A program made the translations under genes and the position numbers. Positions 1 through 9,467 of a stretch of DNA of 64,000 nucleotides are shown here, piece by piece. The notes below the pieces were generated by a model. That model searched no databases and was not told the DNA's origin. It saw only the letters and a list, made by a program, of their open reading frames with translations. Every line of letters begins with the position of its first letter. Position 1 is the first letter of the stretch. Source of the DNA: Stenogyne calaminthoides (Eukaryota; Streptophyta; Magnoliopsida; Lamiales; Lamiaceae); the NCBI GenBank assembly GCA_037126765.1, contig JBBCBC010000016.1, positions 11,086,728 to 11,150,727 of the forward strand. Direction: 5' to 3'.

Positions 1-380
1 AGGTCGATCGAGCTGGTTGAACTTCATCTACTAAGTTGCGAGTCACCTAATAAGTAGATATAGCAAAAATCAAAGAAAGGAAATCCCAATTAGCATTCAA
101 AATATGCTTCCTTCATAACAAATTCACTTCTCTGGCACAAATTATACATCAAATTTCGCAGATCTCACTATGAGGTCAAATTTCCATATTTTTGTTTCCT
201 CAACTTAAAAAATTATCATATTCAGAGTAATTTAAATTCAATGATCCTTGTAATTGAGCTATCAGATCACAGCCGATATTGTTAGCACGGCAATTTACTT
301 CAAATGCGGCTGAATTCACAATGCAGGCTGAAGAATAGAACTCTTATTAAAACAGCAAACCAAATCCAATTCGGATTACA

Positions 381-770
381 CTAACAACAGCTACTTAAAA
401 TTACCGCATCGGAAGAAGATCTACTAATCTTAGAAGACGGAACGGCAGTCTTGACGGTGCCGCTGCCGTTACTAGCTCCGTTAGTCCTGACAGGCGGCCT
501 GGAGAATGACAGCGGAAGGGGAGGGTTAAATCGGAGTCCTAAATCCCCGTCATTGTCGCCGTCACCAACATCGTCATCGTCGTCGTCATCGGCGGCGGCA
601 GCAGCTTGCGAGGCCATGACCTGAGCCAGACGCTGAGCCGCGGCTTTAGCAGCGTAGTTCTGAGTGCGCTTGATGCTCGACATGCCGCTCACGGACGACG
701 AACGGCCGTGATTTCCACGCGCCGGCGACCCGCCGCCTGACTCGCTGCTCCATTGGCGCATTTTCTCCAT
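381..770 (-). CDS. Small conserved plant protein of unknown function (129 aa)
   Basis: This single open frame encodes a 129-residue protein with no membrane segment or signal peptide that I can see. The first 55 residues (start MEKMRQWSSESGGG) are rich in Ser, Gly and Arg and look like a conserved block of a small plant family. They are followed by an Ala-rich stretch with an AAKAAAQRLAQVMASQ helix, a run of five Ala and seven Asp (about residues 57-67), and a Ser-rich tail ending in CC. I do not recognise an assigned function. Just upstream of the ATG, on the minus strand, is a pyrimidine tract ending in CAG (about 778-790), so the 5' UTR may carry an intron. Codon use is GC-rich compared with the AT-rich flanks, which supports real coding. 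The Asp run comes from a GAC/GAT triplet tract and may vary between individuals. Confidence 0.7.
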   Translation of the reverse strand: MEKMRQWSSESGGGSPARGNHGRSSSVSGMSSIKRTQNYAAKAAAQRLAQVMASQAAAAADDDDDDDVGDGDNDGDLGLRFNPPLPLSFSRPPVRTNGASNGSGTVKTAVPSSKISRSSSDAVILSSCC

Positions 771-790
771 TCCTGTACTGAAAAAAATCC

Positions 791-2010
791 TAAATTAAAA
801 GGATCAGAATAGAAAAATGTGAGTTGACGTAGATGAGAAATAGCAGAGACCGATTGTCCACGGTGTGGGCCTAGATCTTGGCGATGTTTTTTGAAAATGA
901 TTAACGCTCAACGCGTCGACCTCATATCTAATAAAGTGCTACTAGCATTTATATCTATTCAATTTTTAGGTTATAGTTGAAAAGATGATAATTTAGGTAT
1001 TCTTTATTATTTTAAAATCATTACTGGGTATTAGTAATTGCTAATTTTTTTTAATCCACGAAAAATGGTGTTTTTGAAATAATTAAAAAAAAATGATTTA
1101 TGTTGTAAAATTCATTACTTAATTCATTTTAAAAAAGTTTGCCATATTATATTCTTAATAATCAACTCAAACTAAAATATATAAATTTCTTCAGGAAATA
1201 TGTTTAAATTAAATATTGTTATAACCAGTTGGATTTATAACAGGATTTATGTCAAAATAATTACTAAGTTTCAAGATTATCTGGAAATAAAAAGATTGAT
1301 TTAAAAAAAAAGAACTAAAAGATAAAATTATTTGGTGTGATTGAACTTATATTTTATAGTTTGTATGAATTGTGAACTTTTTATAGAAATAAGGGATATT
1401 AAATTTCGATAATCAAATTTCTACATGATATATCAATATTTTATTTGTTATTTGTATAGTAAGATAAAATATGAAAAATTTGAATTCGTTACATGGGACA
1501 TTCAAGAATTCTTAATCCCACCAGCAGAAATGTCTTTGTGATGATTGTTAATTGATTGTTAATTGATTATGAATTAGGGTAGGTCTCAAATACACTCGTC
1601 CCCGTCCTATCCAATTTATTTAAATTCGGGTTATAATTTTTTTTTCTTTTTTAATTTTGGTTTTTTTTAACTTTAATTTCAGTTTTAGATTTTTTTTTAT
1701 TTTTAGATACCCAACCCGACCCGAAACCCGGCCCGAGTGGTTTATGGTTCACTCGACCCAAGTGGTTCATAGTTCACCCGGCCAAAATAGTTCATATGTA
1801 ATTTAGGGTTCACTATTTAGGGGTTAGAGTTTAGAGTGTACCAATTTGAATTAGTGCACTTGGTGCACAAGAGACCCACTCTATGAATTAATATTTGATT
1901 AAGTCAAAAGCAATCCTGCAAGAACGTGCACAAAATTTAATTATGGTTCTTTTAATTCCATGGTAGCCCTTCATTTGAATGTTTTTATCATGAATTTATT
2001 TTTTGGTTCC
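791..2010. other. AT-rich intergenic DNA, no gene seen
   Basis: About 1.2 kb of AT-rich sequence upstream of the 381-770 gene, presumably its promoter plus intergenic DNA. Poly-T and poly-A runs are frequent. A C-rich stretch with repeated CCCGACCCGA-like and GGTTCA(C/T)CCGG-like words lies at about 1709-1785. I see no coding frame, RNA gene or complete transposon. Confidence 0.6.
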
Positions 2011-2018
2011 ATTGGATC

Positions 2019-3056
2019 CAATGGTGGATCCAGGAATTTATAAGGGGTGGGCTAAAATATTAAAAAATTTAAATCAATAATTCTAAATAAAATATTTTCA
2101 ATGTTTATTGAAGTGACTTCAAAGCATTAAATTCATCAAAATTGAGTATATATCTCAAGGGTGCAGAAGTCGGAAATCGGTAGTAGGGCGAATATGGACC
2201 GCCTAGCACCTAGGCCGTCTAGGCGGGGACTAGTCGGGGATTAGTCGGTTCGGTTTTCTTTTATTTTTTTTCATCTAAATGAATTTTATTTACTACTTAT
2301 CGATATATTATAATAACAAAATTACACTTCAAAATTAATTAAAAAATTCTTTATACAACCGCCTAAATCTAGATAACAATTAAAACATATTTTCTTATAT
2401 ATTATCCATTATAGAGTACAAGAAAATTAATTTAACATAAAAATACTAAACAAATTTGTGTTTTGAAATTTTAGTGTAGTGGAAATTATCAATTTTTGTC
2501 TTATCATCAATTTATTCTAAGAACAAAGTCTTTCATTATCAAATACTACATAAGTGTTGGACACCTAGCTCCCAACTTAGCCGTCTAGCTCCCGACAAAA
2601 TCGGGTCGGCCGATGACCGCCTAGCGCCTAGACGCCGCCTAGGCGGGGACTAGTCGGGACTTTTACATCACTGATATATCTACATTGTGTAAAAAAATTT
2701 ACTTGATCGACCTTGAAAATTGAAGATGAGTAAAAAAAAAAAAAAAATCTAGAATAAAGAATCCCAAATTTCCTTAAACTTTAATTCCTGCTCTTGGTGA
2801 AAATAATTTTTTAAAATAAAAATGTTTGACTTTTTTTAGATAAAATAAAAGATTAATTAAAAATTGGTGGACCTGTAATTGTTTGCTAATATTTCTACAT
2901 GAATGAATATTTATGAGTTTTAATTGAATTTATAATTAGGGTGGGCTGATATAATTAACTTGGGTGGACTGATAGACTAATTTTAATTTTTTTATATATA
3001 ATAATTAAATATATAGTGAGCTAGCCCACCCTAGCTCACTAATAGATAAGCCCCTG
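2019..3056. mobile_element. hAT-like non-autonomous element (outer), with perfect 8-bp target duplication
   Basis: The element begins CAATGGTGGATCCAGG and ends (reverse complement) CAGGGGCTTATC, matching imperfectly as hAT-type ends that begin with CA. AGGGTGGGCTA-like subterminal words occur at both ends. It is flanked on both sides by the identical octamer ATTGGATC (2011-2018 and 3057-3064), the 8-bp duplication expected of hAT transposition. No transposase is encoded. Without the nested element at 2156-2673 and its duplication it would be about 510 bp, typical of a MITE. The left octamer and the element start together form a 16-bp palindrome, which is probably chance. Ends and duplication are seen in the sequence; superfamily assignment is inference. 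Confidence 0.8.
2156..2673. mobile_element. hAT-like MITE (inner, nested), with perfect 8-bp target duplication
   Basis: This 518-bp element lies inside the outer element. Its ends are CAAGGGTGCAGAAGTCGG and, reverse-complemented, CAGTGATGTAAAAGTCCC, which match at about 11 of 18 positions. The flanks are identical octamers ATATATCT (2148-2155 and 2674-2681). GC-rich subterminal repeats with the palindromic core CGCCTAGGCG and the phrase GGGGACTAGTCGGG occur near both ends (about 2199-2248 and 2617-2658), in the same orientation. The middle is AT-rich and non-coding. Confidence 0.83.
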
Positions 3057-3240
3057 ATTGGATCTGTATTGAACATGTTATTTAATTTTTTGCTTAAAGT
3101 ATATGTACCCTCCCATTAGATGTGTTGAACCTCGCACAATTTTACGTTAAGGGTGTGATTGTTAGAGGTTCTTATATAAAGTGGTATAGTAGTAACTAAA
3201 CAATTTTAGAGATGGGGTAGGTGACATTACCATGCTTGGT

Positions 3241-3600
3241 TTTTTTTTGGCCAGTAAAGAAAAGTATATTCAAAAGGGGGTTAAAAAATACCCAAGAATG
3301 TACAAAGAATCAAAAAATAGGGGATGTTGACAATAAAAAAGGAGCGTCAACCTCCAATAACCACTCTAGGGACGTTCAAGCTAATCAGTGAAGGAATAAT
3401 TACAAGTATCTCTACACTTAGTAGCAATCCAATTCCAAAGTTTGGATTTGATCTCGTCAACAATTTTTTCCAGGTGGATCTCCTCGCCTCGGAAGATACA
3501 AGCATTTATGCAATTCCATATAACCTAAACAACACATAACCAAAGAGCAGTTATACTGGAGTGACCTTTCTTATCCGGGAAAATCCCATCGTGGCTCTAG
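3241..3600 (-). mobile_element. 5'-truncated LINE (3' end fragment) with 18-bp target duplication
   Basis: A poly-T run at the left border (the poly-A tail of a minus-strand element) and flanking copies of GACATTACCATGCTTGGT (3223-3240 and 3601-3618) show target-primed insertion. Read on the minus strand, about 3360-3540 encodes the C-terminal end of a plant L1-type ORF2. It shows the WN-ACIFRG-E pattern, then a KI(V)DEIKSKLWNWI-like segment and the terminal FTD-LE block, with in-frame stops. The insertion is dead and severely 5'-truncated. Family assignment rests on this recognisable C-terminal pattern. Confidence 0.85.
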
Positions 3601-3618
3601 GACATTACCATGCTTGGT

Positions 3619-3824
3619 ATCATGTAATACAAACAATTTATTAAATTTAAGAAACTACTTGATAGGAGATAATAAAAATTGTATAATAAAGTTTGCCATT
3701 TATTTTGAGTTAAATCTTTTAATGAAATTAATATTAAAGGGTTTAGATGCATATTTAAAAAAGAAGGGATATACAATCCATATTATAAATTTATGCAAAT
3801 TTTGATCATAATATTAAAATTTAC

Positions 3825-3857
<33 letters not shown>

Positions 3858-4836
3858 GATATTTATTCGAGTTATTCAATTTTTTTACAACAGTTCAACC
3901 GGTCGAACTAGTGAACCAATTTATTGTCCGATTCAGTGACCGATCTGAGTTTAAAAAATTGCGTAGTAGGTGGTATATTGTCAATAAAACATTCAAAAAT
4001 ACAGTTTTAGTCATCTTCTCATTCTCATTTACCCCACATATCAAAAGGATTGATGACCCATAATTCATCTCCCCCACCCCAAAATTTATGCGATCTTCGA
4101 GTTATTTGGTCAAGAAGAGAAATTAGGACTCCAACAAAGTTTTGAGTGTGTTGCTCTTCTCTTCTCAGCCTTGCACCAGATAACTTATAATTTTTCATAT
4201 TATTTGTAATTGTTGTTTTATTTATGCGGTTATGTGATTTATTCCTAGACCTTGTATTTGTAGTGTGTGTTTCATTTCACAGTGTAATAGTATGTGTGTT
4301 TTATATCATAGTGTACTGAAATTAAACACAACCGTTTTTTAAAACCTTATACTCTGGTTTAGTCTTGATACATAGTCATTTTTCGCTAACATTCCTTCTA
4401 ATTTTCAGATGTATAATATGTGGGATTTTTTCTTGGAGAAAAACAAGATTTCTAGTTGTATATATTTTTAGTGGTCAGTTGTATATCATGTGTGATATAT
4501 CTTGTACAATAGTTATTTTCGGATGTATTTTCTTTTGTCAATAGTGTACAACTGTACATATTTTTTTGATTAAGAAGAGAATCAAGGTTGTTTTTTCTTA
4601 GTTGAAATTTGTTTGAGATAGATGTTTATAATTCATTCAACAGATGCAAAGATACGTAATATGAATTTTCATTGGATTTGTATTTGTTTCAATAATAGTA
4701 TTTATTTGCAGTACCCCGTTACCTTAATATTTATCTGTGTGTCAGTTTTATGGTTTAGAAGTTGATAATTTGTTTCATTTGTGACAAAGATTGTGGTCTT
4801 TCAATTGTGCATTTTTTTGACACCGTATTTGTAGGT
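3619..4836. other. AT-rich intergenic DNA with (AT)n microsatellite, no gene seen
   Basis: Non-coding AT-rich DNA. An uninterrupted AT dinucleotide repeat runs from about 3831 to 3857. Short frames here lack any recognisable motif. TGTATA-like words recur at 4260-4560 without a clear repeat unit. Confidence 0.5.
3831..3857. repeat. (AT)n microsatellite
   Basis: About 13 uninterrupted AT units followed by an AGAT break. Likely length-polymorphic. Confidence 0.9.
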
Positions 4837-5190
4837 ATGAAGAGTGCTACTAGCAATTTGGGAGCCATGAAAGGAGAAAAAGCTACTATAATTCGGAGGT
4901 CTTGAAACCAAGAGGAAGAAGCGATATTGATAGAACAATTGAATGAATTTTTTGCATTAGGTGTTTAGAAAAGCGAGCCACCGGTGTGGCATGCGAGGAC
5001 TTCATGACTGTTGTTAATCACCTTGTTGTTGAGGATACCCAGACAAAGGTTACCACAAGCACTAGTACAACAAACGTGAACCTGGAAGAAGATGAACATT
5101 GGAAGTCAAAATCCTACTATTGAAACCTCAAAATCAGTTGCCCCATAATCCAGTAAGAAGAGGATATTATAGTCCCAAACTGGGAAAAGT
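4837..5190 (+). pseudogene. Decayed Myb/SANT-like domain remnant
   Basis: Reading on the plus strand from 4837, a frame with several stops resembles the plant Myb/SANT-like proteins found with PIF/Harbinger-type transposons and their domesticated relatives. An IIRRS-NQEEEAILIEQL-like helix (about 4888-4945) has a stop where the conserved Trp would be, followed by a Leu/Phe-rich segment and a second stop. Downstream the frame is rich in Lys, Ser and Thr without a recognisable domain. I consider it a degraded transposon ORF or gene relic. The match is short and made by eye. Confidence 0.35.
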
Positions 5191-5427
5191 AAAGAGTTAT
5201 CACACATGGACAAAAAAAGGGGCAAATTATTGCATGAGATGGTTCGCAAATTAGCACAAATTAACCCACATAATTTTCAAAGTGTTAAATTGAATTCTCA
5301 ATTTTGTTTCTTGGTGTTGGGCTTACCAAATCAGGCCCAAAAAGAAGCCCAATGGAGAATCCGGTCGAGCTTCCACAAAAATATCCCTACACCCGTTCCA
5401 CCACATCCCATCTCCCACTCTCAAAAA

Positions 5428-5475
5428 ACTACACACACACTCTCTCTCCCTTTTCACACACACACGCGCACACTC
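5428..5475 (+). repeat. CA/CT-rich tract in the 5' leader of the SAM-domain gene
   Basis: Alternating (AC)n and (CT)n tracts occupy the 50 bases before the ATG at 5489. Pyrimidine/CA-rich leaders are common in plant 5' UTRs and support this ATG as the start of translation. Confidence 0.6.
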
Positions 5476-5488
5476 TACACACTAACAC

Positions 5489-6430
5489 ATGGCAACAGAC
5501 CACGAGCAGCCGGATACCCAAATCTCGGCTTCTCCACCGCCCACCGTCGCCGCCGTCCCCCACTCTCTAGACCCTCCGCCACTCGAAAACCCTACAACCA
5601 CCGCCGCCGCCGCCACAAACCCCCCCAAACGACAGCGCCGCCCCAGTGTCCGCCTCGGCGAGATCGGAGGCGACCCGCCGTACGAAGCTCACAATAGACG
5701 CACCAATAAATCCTGGCGATTCCACAAAGACCCGACTTTCGCCGCCAAAACCTCCAAAACCCGCCCGCTAACTAACCTTGTCAACGGCGGCGGCGGTGGA
5801 GGAGGCGGAGGGGACTCTAATTTCCAAGATTCGGTTGACCTAGCTGAGAATTACGCGGATTTTAGTCACCGGAAGCCGAAAATTAAGAAACCTACGAAAA
5901 GGGCTCGCACCAATTGGAATAAATTCGATTCGGCCACCGCCGTTAATAATGTTGCCGCCGGCGTCATCGGCGGAGGCGGAGGAGGTTTAATTGAGAGCAC
6001 AAGCCATGTACAAGAAGAGAACGACAATAATAATGAGGAATTGAGAGAATTCGAGCCCGACGGTTCTGAAAGCCCTTCGTTAAAGGAGCAACAAAGCCCT
6101 ATTAATTCCGGAGAGAATATGGGGTTACATTTTTGGGATGAACAGAGAGGGCGAACTCGATCTCGATTCCGATTTTCGGGGACCAACGGAGCGCATCATC
6201 ATGAGGTTAATTCACTGGAAAAGCATAATGAAGGGAATTTGGGGGTAAGGGACTGGTTAATTGGATTAGGGTTAGAAAGATATGCCCCTGTTTTCGAGAT
6301 TCATGAGGTTGATGATGAGGTTTTACCAATGTTGACATTGGAGGATCTTAAAGATATGGGGATCAACGCCGTTGGATCACGGAGGAAGATGTATTCTTCC
6401 ATTCTCAAACTGCGGAAAGGCTTTTCGTGA
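5489..6430 (+). CDS. SAM (sterile alpha motif) domain-containing protein, 313 aa
   Basis: An intronless frame encodes a mostly disordered protein ending in a SAM domain. Residues 1-60 are Pro/Thr/Ala-rich and end in a basic patch plus RRPSVRLGEIGG, a motif typical of plant SAM-domain proteins. Poly-Gly runs lie at about 100-108 and 161-166. A lysine/arginine-rich stretch (about 129-140, KPKIKKPTKRAR) looks like a nuclear localisation signal. The SAM domain spans about residues 250-313: DWLIGLGLERYAPVFEIHEV, then the LTLEDLKDMGI and GSRRKMYSSI helices. SAM domains mediate protein oligomerisation or RNA binding, and the partner here is unknown. The start is supported by a CA/CT-rich leader and the shift to GC-rich codons. 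The final Ser codon and stop overlap a good donor consensus (GTGAGT at 6427), so an alternatively spliced C terminus is possible. Confidence 0.88.
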   Translation: MATDHEQPDTQISASPPPTVAAVPHSLDPPPLENPTTTAAAATNPPKRQRRPSVRLGEIGGDPPYEAHNRRTNKSWRFHKDPTFAAKTSKTRPLTNLVNGGGGGGGGGDSNFQDSVDLAENYADFSHRKPKIKKPTKRARTNWNKFDSATAVNNVAAGVIGGGGGGLIESTSHVQEENDNNNEELREFEPDGSESPSLKEQQSPINSGENMGLHFWDEQRGRTRSRFRFSGTNGAHHHEVNSLEKHNEGNLGVRDWLIGLGLERYAPVFEIHEVDDEVLPMLTLEDLKDMGINAVGSRRKMYSSILKLRKGFS

Positions 6431-6890
6431 GTTTTTATGTGCTTTATGACTTGGTTTAGTAGTTTGCCTTTTTGTTATCTTTTCATATCAACAACTTGAG
6501 TAATAATGATATAATTTTGTCTTGGTTACTTAGCTTTTTCTTTGTTTTGGTTTTGAATTTTGATGCTCTATAGTGTTTGTGGAATACTATAACTGCTTTA
6601 ATGTACAGAAGATGGATAAGCAAAGAGTATAAATCCTTGAGGCCTTTACATTTAGTTTTGATGTGATGGAAGTTTATGAGCTCATAAAATCTGCAATTTC
6701 TGCTTCTTTTCTAGCTTTCTTGATGTTTTTAACTATCTCTTTAGTTTAAAGTATTTAGCTTAAAGTGTTGTGGCGACGATTCGTAGTCTGTTGATGAGTT
6801 GAGGTTCTTTTTGTAGTTTTAGGTAGAAAACATTCTGGTTGATTTTATAACTATAGTTTGATATTGTATTGCTCCTTATGTTATTGATTG
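6431..6890 (+). other. Presumed 3' UTR and downstream DNA of the SAM-domain gene
   Basis: T-rich sequence following the stop codon, with several AATAA-like words. No coding potential is seen. The exact polyadenylation site cannot be fixed from sequence alone. Confidence 0.4.
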
Positions 6891-6893
6891 ACG

Positions 6894-7037
6894 AATGTTG
6901 TAATGTCAAAATGATTCTTGAAAAATTACAAATTGATTGGTGGGAGCTTATACATGAGATTCCCAAATGTTGTAATGTCCAAATGATTCTTGGAAAAGTA
7001 CAAATTGATTGGTGGGAGCTAATACATGAGATTCCTA
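6894..7037 (+). repeat. 72-bp tandem duplication (2 copies)
   Basis: Two adjacent copies begin AATGTTGTAATGTC (6894 and 6966) with a period of exactly 72 bp and about 90 percent identity by eye. Because 72 is a multiple of three, one frame stays open through both copies and gives a repeated QIDWWELIHEIP phrase. There is no other evidence of coding. Confidence 0.8.
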
Positions 7038-7049
7038 TGGTCATATCTC

Positions 7050-7940
7050 TCAGAGCAAAAGTGCCTATAGTTAAGTGGGTTTGAACTTGAAATAGATATT
7101 ATTCAGATTTCAATCACATAGTTCAATTTTACATTTGGTTTTACATGAGCTTAGCTGGTTTTTGCCTTTAGTACTTGAGCTTAGCAAGTTCCATTTTAAG
7201 TTAGTTTCTGGAAAATCTTTTCTATGTGAAGGAGGCTGTAGAACTCTTTCTAGATAATATAGGCAGGTGGGACCTTATCAGTTCAGGCATGTTTAGTGGT
7301 ATACATATTAGGTTATTCACTTTTTCAAAAACAATCCCTTTCGGTTTCATTAAATATTTCTACGTTTTCTAAAACTATTTCTGCTTATGTTCAAATCTTG
7401 GTAGGGGAAAGAATAAAAGGCTGATGCTGCTGCTTTTTCACTTTTCCTGCATTGTTTAATGATATTCTTATAACCTGTTTTTTTAACATAAATCCAAAGT
7501 TTTCTTTTCTTATTGGAAATAGCTTGTTGTGATTATGGGATACAATGAGCTTCTGATTCCTCTTTCTCTTTTATTGTTAGTATGTACAATACTACTAGTA
7601 AGTTCATTGCAATAGTTCGACTAGCAGTTTTATACAATTTGTCTTTGTGTACAGGTTGCAATTAGATCCCCTGTACTATTTGATATGTTTTTCTCTTAAG
7701 TTGGTTTAGGATTGCCGTAGCATCAATTTAGTGAATTTAAATAGATTTGGGTTGCATAAATGAGATAGATGATTCATGTGCATTTATAGCAGGTGTAGAA
7801 ATAGGGCTAATCAACTATAGAGAGGAAATAATATATTAAATCTCTATATCGTTTGCCTGCTTTCTATGTCATTTTTCATATTTACACAGAAAGCATGTAT
7901 TACCAATAGTACTTTGAGTAGATCTCTGAACTTGATTTCA
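7050..7940. other. Intergenic or UTR sequence, no gene seen
   Basis: T-rich unique-looking sequence. A possible acceptor (TTTGTGTACAG) ends at about 7654, but no convincing exon follows. I see no transposon ends. Confidence 0.4.
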
Positions 7941-8270
7941 CAGTGAACTTTATCATTGTTATGCATAGATACTATCACTGTTATGTTTATGCATTATCGC
8001 TGTTTAAAAGATGACAAAAACTTGTGCGACCCCAAGTTTATGGTGAATTTTATTTTTTAAATATCACTGCTATATGCACAAAACTATCACTGTTAAAAAA
8101 TAAGTGATTGTGCATAACATTGTCAGTGATAGAGAGTTCATTTATAGACTGATTTACATGAGTATTTCTTTTAAAGATGTTTTATTTTTTAAACAGTGAT
8201 GATGCATAAGCATGACAATGAAAGTGTTTATACATAACAGTGATATTTGAAGAAATAGAGTTCACTCAGA
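7941..8270. mobile_element. Putative inverted-repeat MITE
   Basis: The left end CAGTGAACTTTATCATTG and the reverse-complemented right end CTGAGTGAACTCTATTTC share the AGTGAACT core, and TATCACTGTTATG-like words recur in both orientations inside. GATTT occurs just outside both ends as a possible short target duplication. About 330 bp, no coding potential. The ends are less certain than for the other MITEs here. Confidence 0.5.
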
Positions 8271-8280
8271 TTTTTGTCTA

Positions 8281-8608
8281 GTGCTCACTCCGTCTCTAAC
8301 TCAATTAAACATTTGCTAAAAAGGTCCGTTCCAAACTCAATTGAATATTTCTATAAATGGTAATAAAGTAATTTTTTCTCTTTTATCTATACCTTTCAAA
8401 CATCTTAATATTACATCAAATGTCATTACTTTTTCAATACTAAAGTTAACTTTATCTCATTTAATTTAAACAAATGCGACTACTTTTACCATTTAATCTT
8501 CATAAAAAAATAATTTTATCCCTTTTAATAATACTAAACAATTTTTTTCTTAAAACTTGCATGCGCAGTGAATATTCAATTGAGTTAGAGACGGAAGAGG
8601 GAGTAGTA
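8281..8608. mobile_element. Stowaway-like MITE
   Basis: The ends are inverted copies: CTCACTCCGTCTCTAACTCA on the left, and CTACTCCCTCTTCCGTCTC continuing CTAACTCAATTGAAT when the right end is reverse-complemented. TA dinucleotides flank both ends (8279-8280 and about 8609-8610), as expected for Tc1/mariner-derived Stowaway elements. The right end has small indels against the left. Confidence 0.7.
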
Positions 8609-8610
8609 TA

Positions 8611-9464
8611 GATTGTATTTTTTGTTTTTTTTGTTACCACACACGTTTTTTTTGTAGCGTTGTTACAATGATATTGGTGGGCATCTGCCCTGCTTCAAAT
8701 TTTACAAGAGATCTTTTGTTTTGAATACTGTTTTATCTTTGAATTTCTAATTTGGACTCGCTGATACACGCATCGACTTTCACATCGGATGTTGGAAGCA
8801 GTTAATTGCAGTTAATGTCCAGAAATACTAAAACAGGGAGTTGACTCTCTTGAGTTGGGAGACTGTCTGGGACCACTTGTTACATTATGTGATTGATATT
8901 ATTGAAAGTAGGATATTAGCAGATTTATTCCTCAGTCTTGTTGCCACTTTTTCGCGTTTCAATTATATTTCACCTTCTGAATCTTTAATACATGGATCTA
9001 GAATTATTGTGGTTCGTTGATTTCTTTTAAACATTCCACATGTAATTCATCTGTATTATGAAACATGTAGTGGAATAAAAAAATATGGAATAGATGATAC
9101 CATTTCGAATACTAGTTTGAACTATATATAGTCTATTGCGTAAATGAGACAAAATTATTTTTTGATGGAGGTTAAATAATAAAATAATGATAAATTAAAA
9201 GAGATAAGTTGACTTTAGTGTGTAAAACATAATGACATAAGATGTATTATTGGATATGAGATGTATTGTAAATTAATATAAATTAACATGTACTCTTTTT
9301 AAAGTATTAAAATGTTGTGTTCAAATTATAATCTATCTTGTTGCTGGACCGTTTCACACAAGTATCTCCTGATGTGTGTACGTCTGGCAATTTGTTTCGC
9401 GCAGTCTCAGATCAATAACTTTCATCATGAATTTGTTTGGCCATTTGCTTTCTAATTCCGCAAG
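8611..9464. other. Intergenic DNA, no gene seen
   Basis: AT-rich sequence without a convincing frame. Short T-runs and possible splice-like signals (for example GCAGTTAATTGCAG at about 8798-8811) occur, but nothing supports a gene model. Confidence 0.4.
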
Positions 9465-9467
9465 TTA

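Noticed and set aside
2011..2026. 16-bp palindrome CCATTGGATCCAATGG (about 2009-2024) as a regulatory site
   Set aside because: It is formed by the MITE target duplication plus the element end, so chance juxtaposition is the simpler reading.
5206..5697. Long plus-strand frame overlapping the SAM gene start
   Set aside because: It is a different frame across the CA/CT-rich leader and GC-rich start of the SAM gene, with only low-complexity His/Thr/Pro content.
6869..7084. Frame with two QIDWWELIHEIP repeats as a coding gene
   Set aside because: Explained by a 72-bp DNA duplication. The flanks are non-coding and there is no promoter or splice context.
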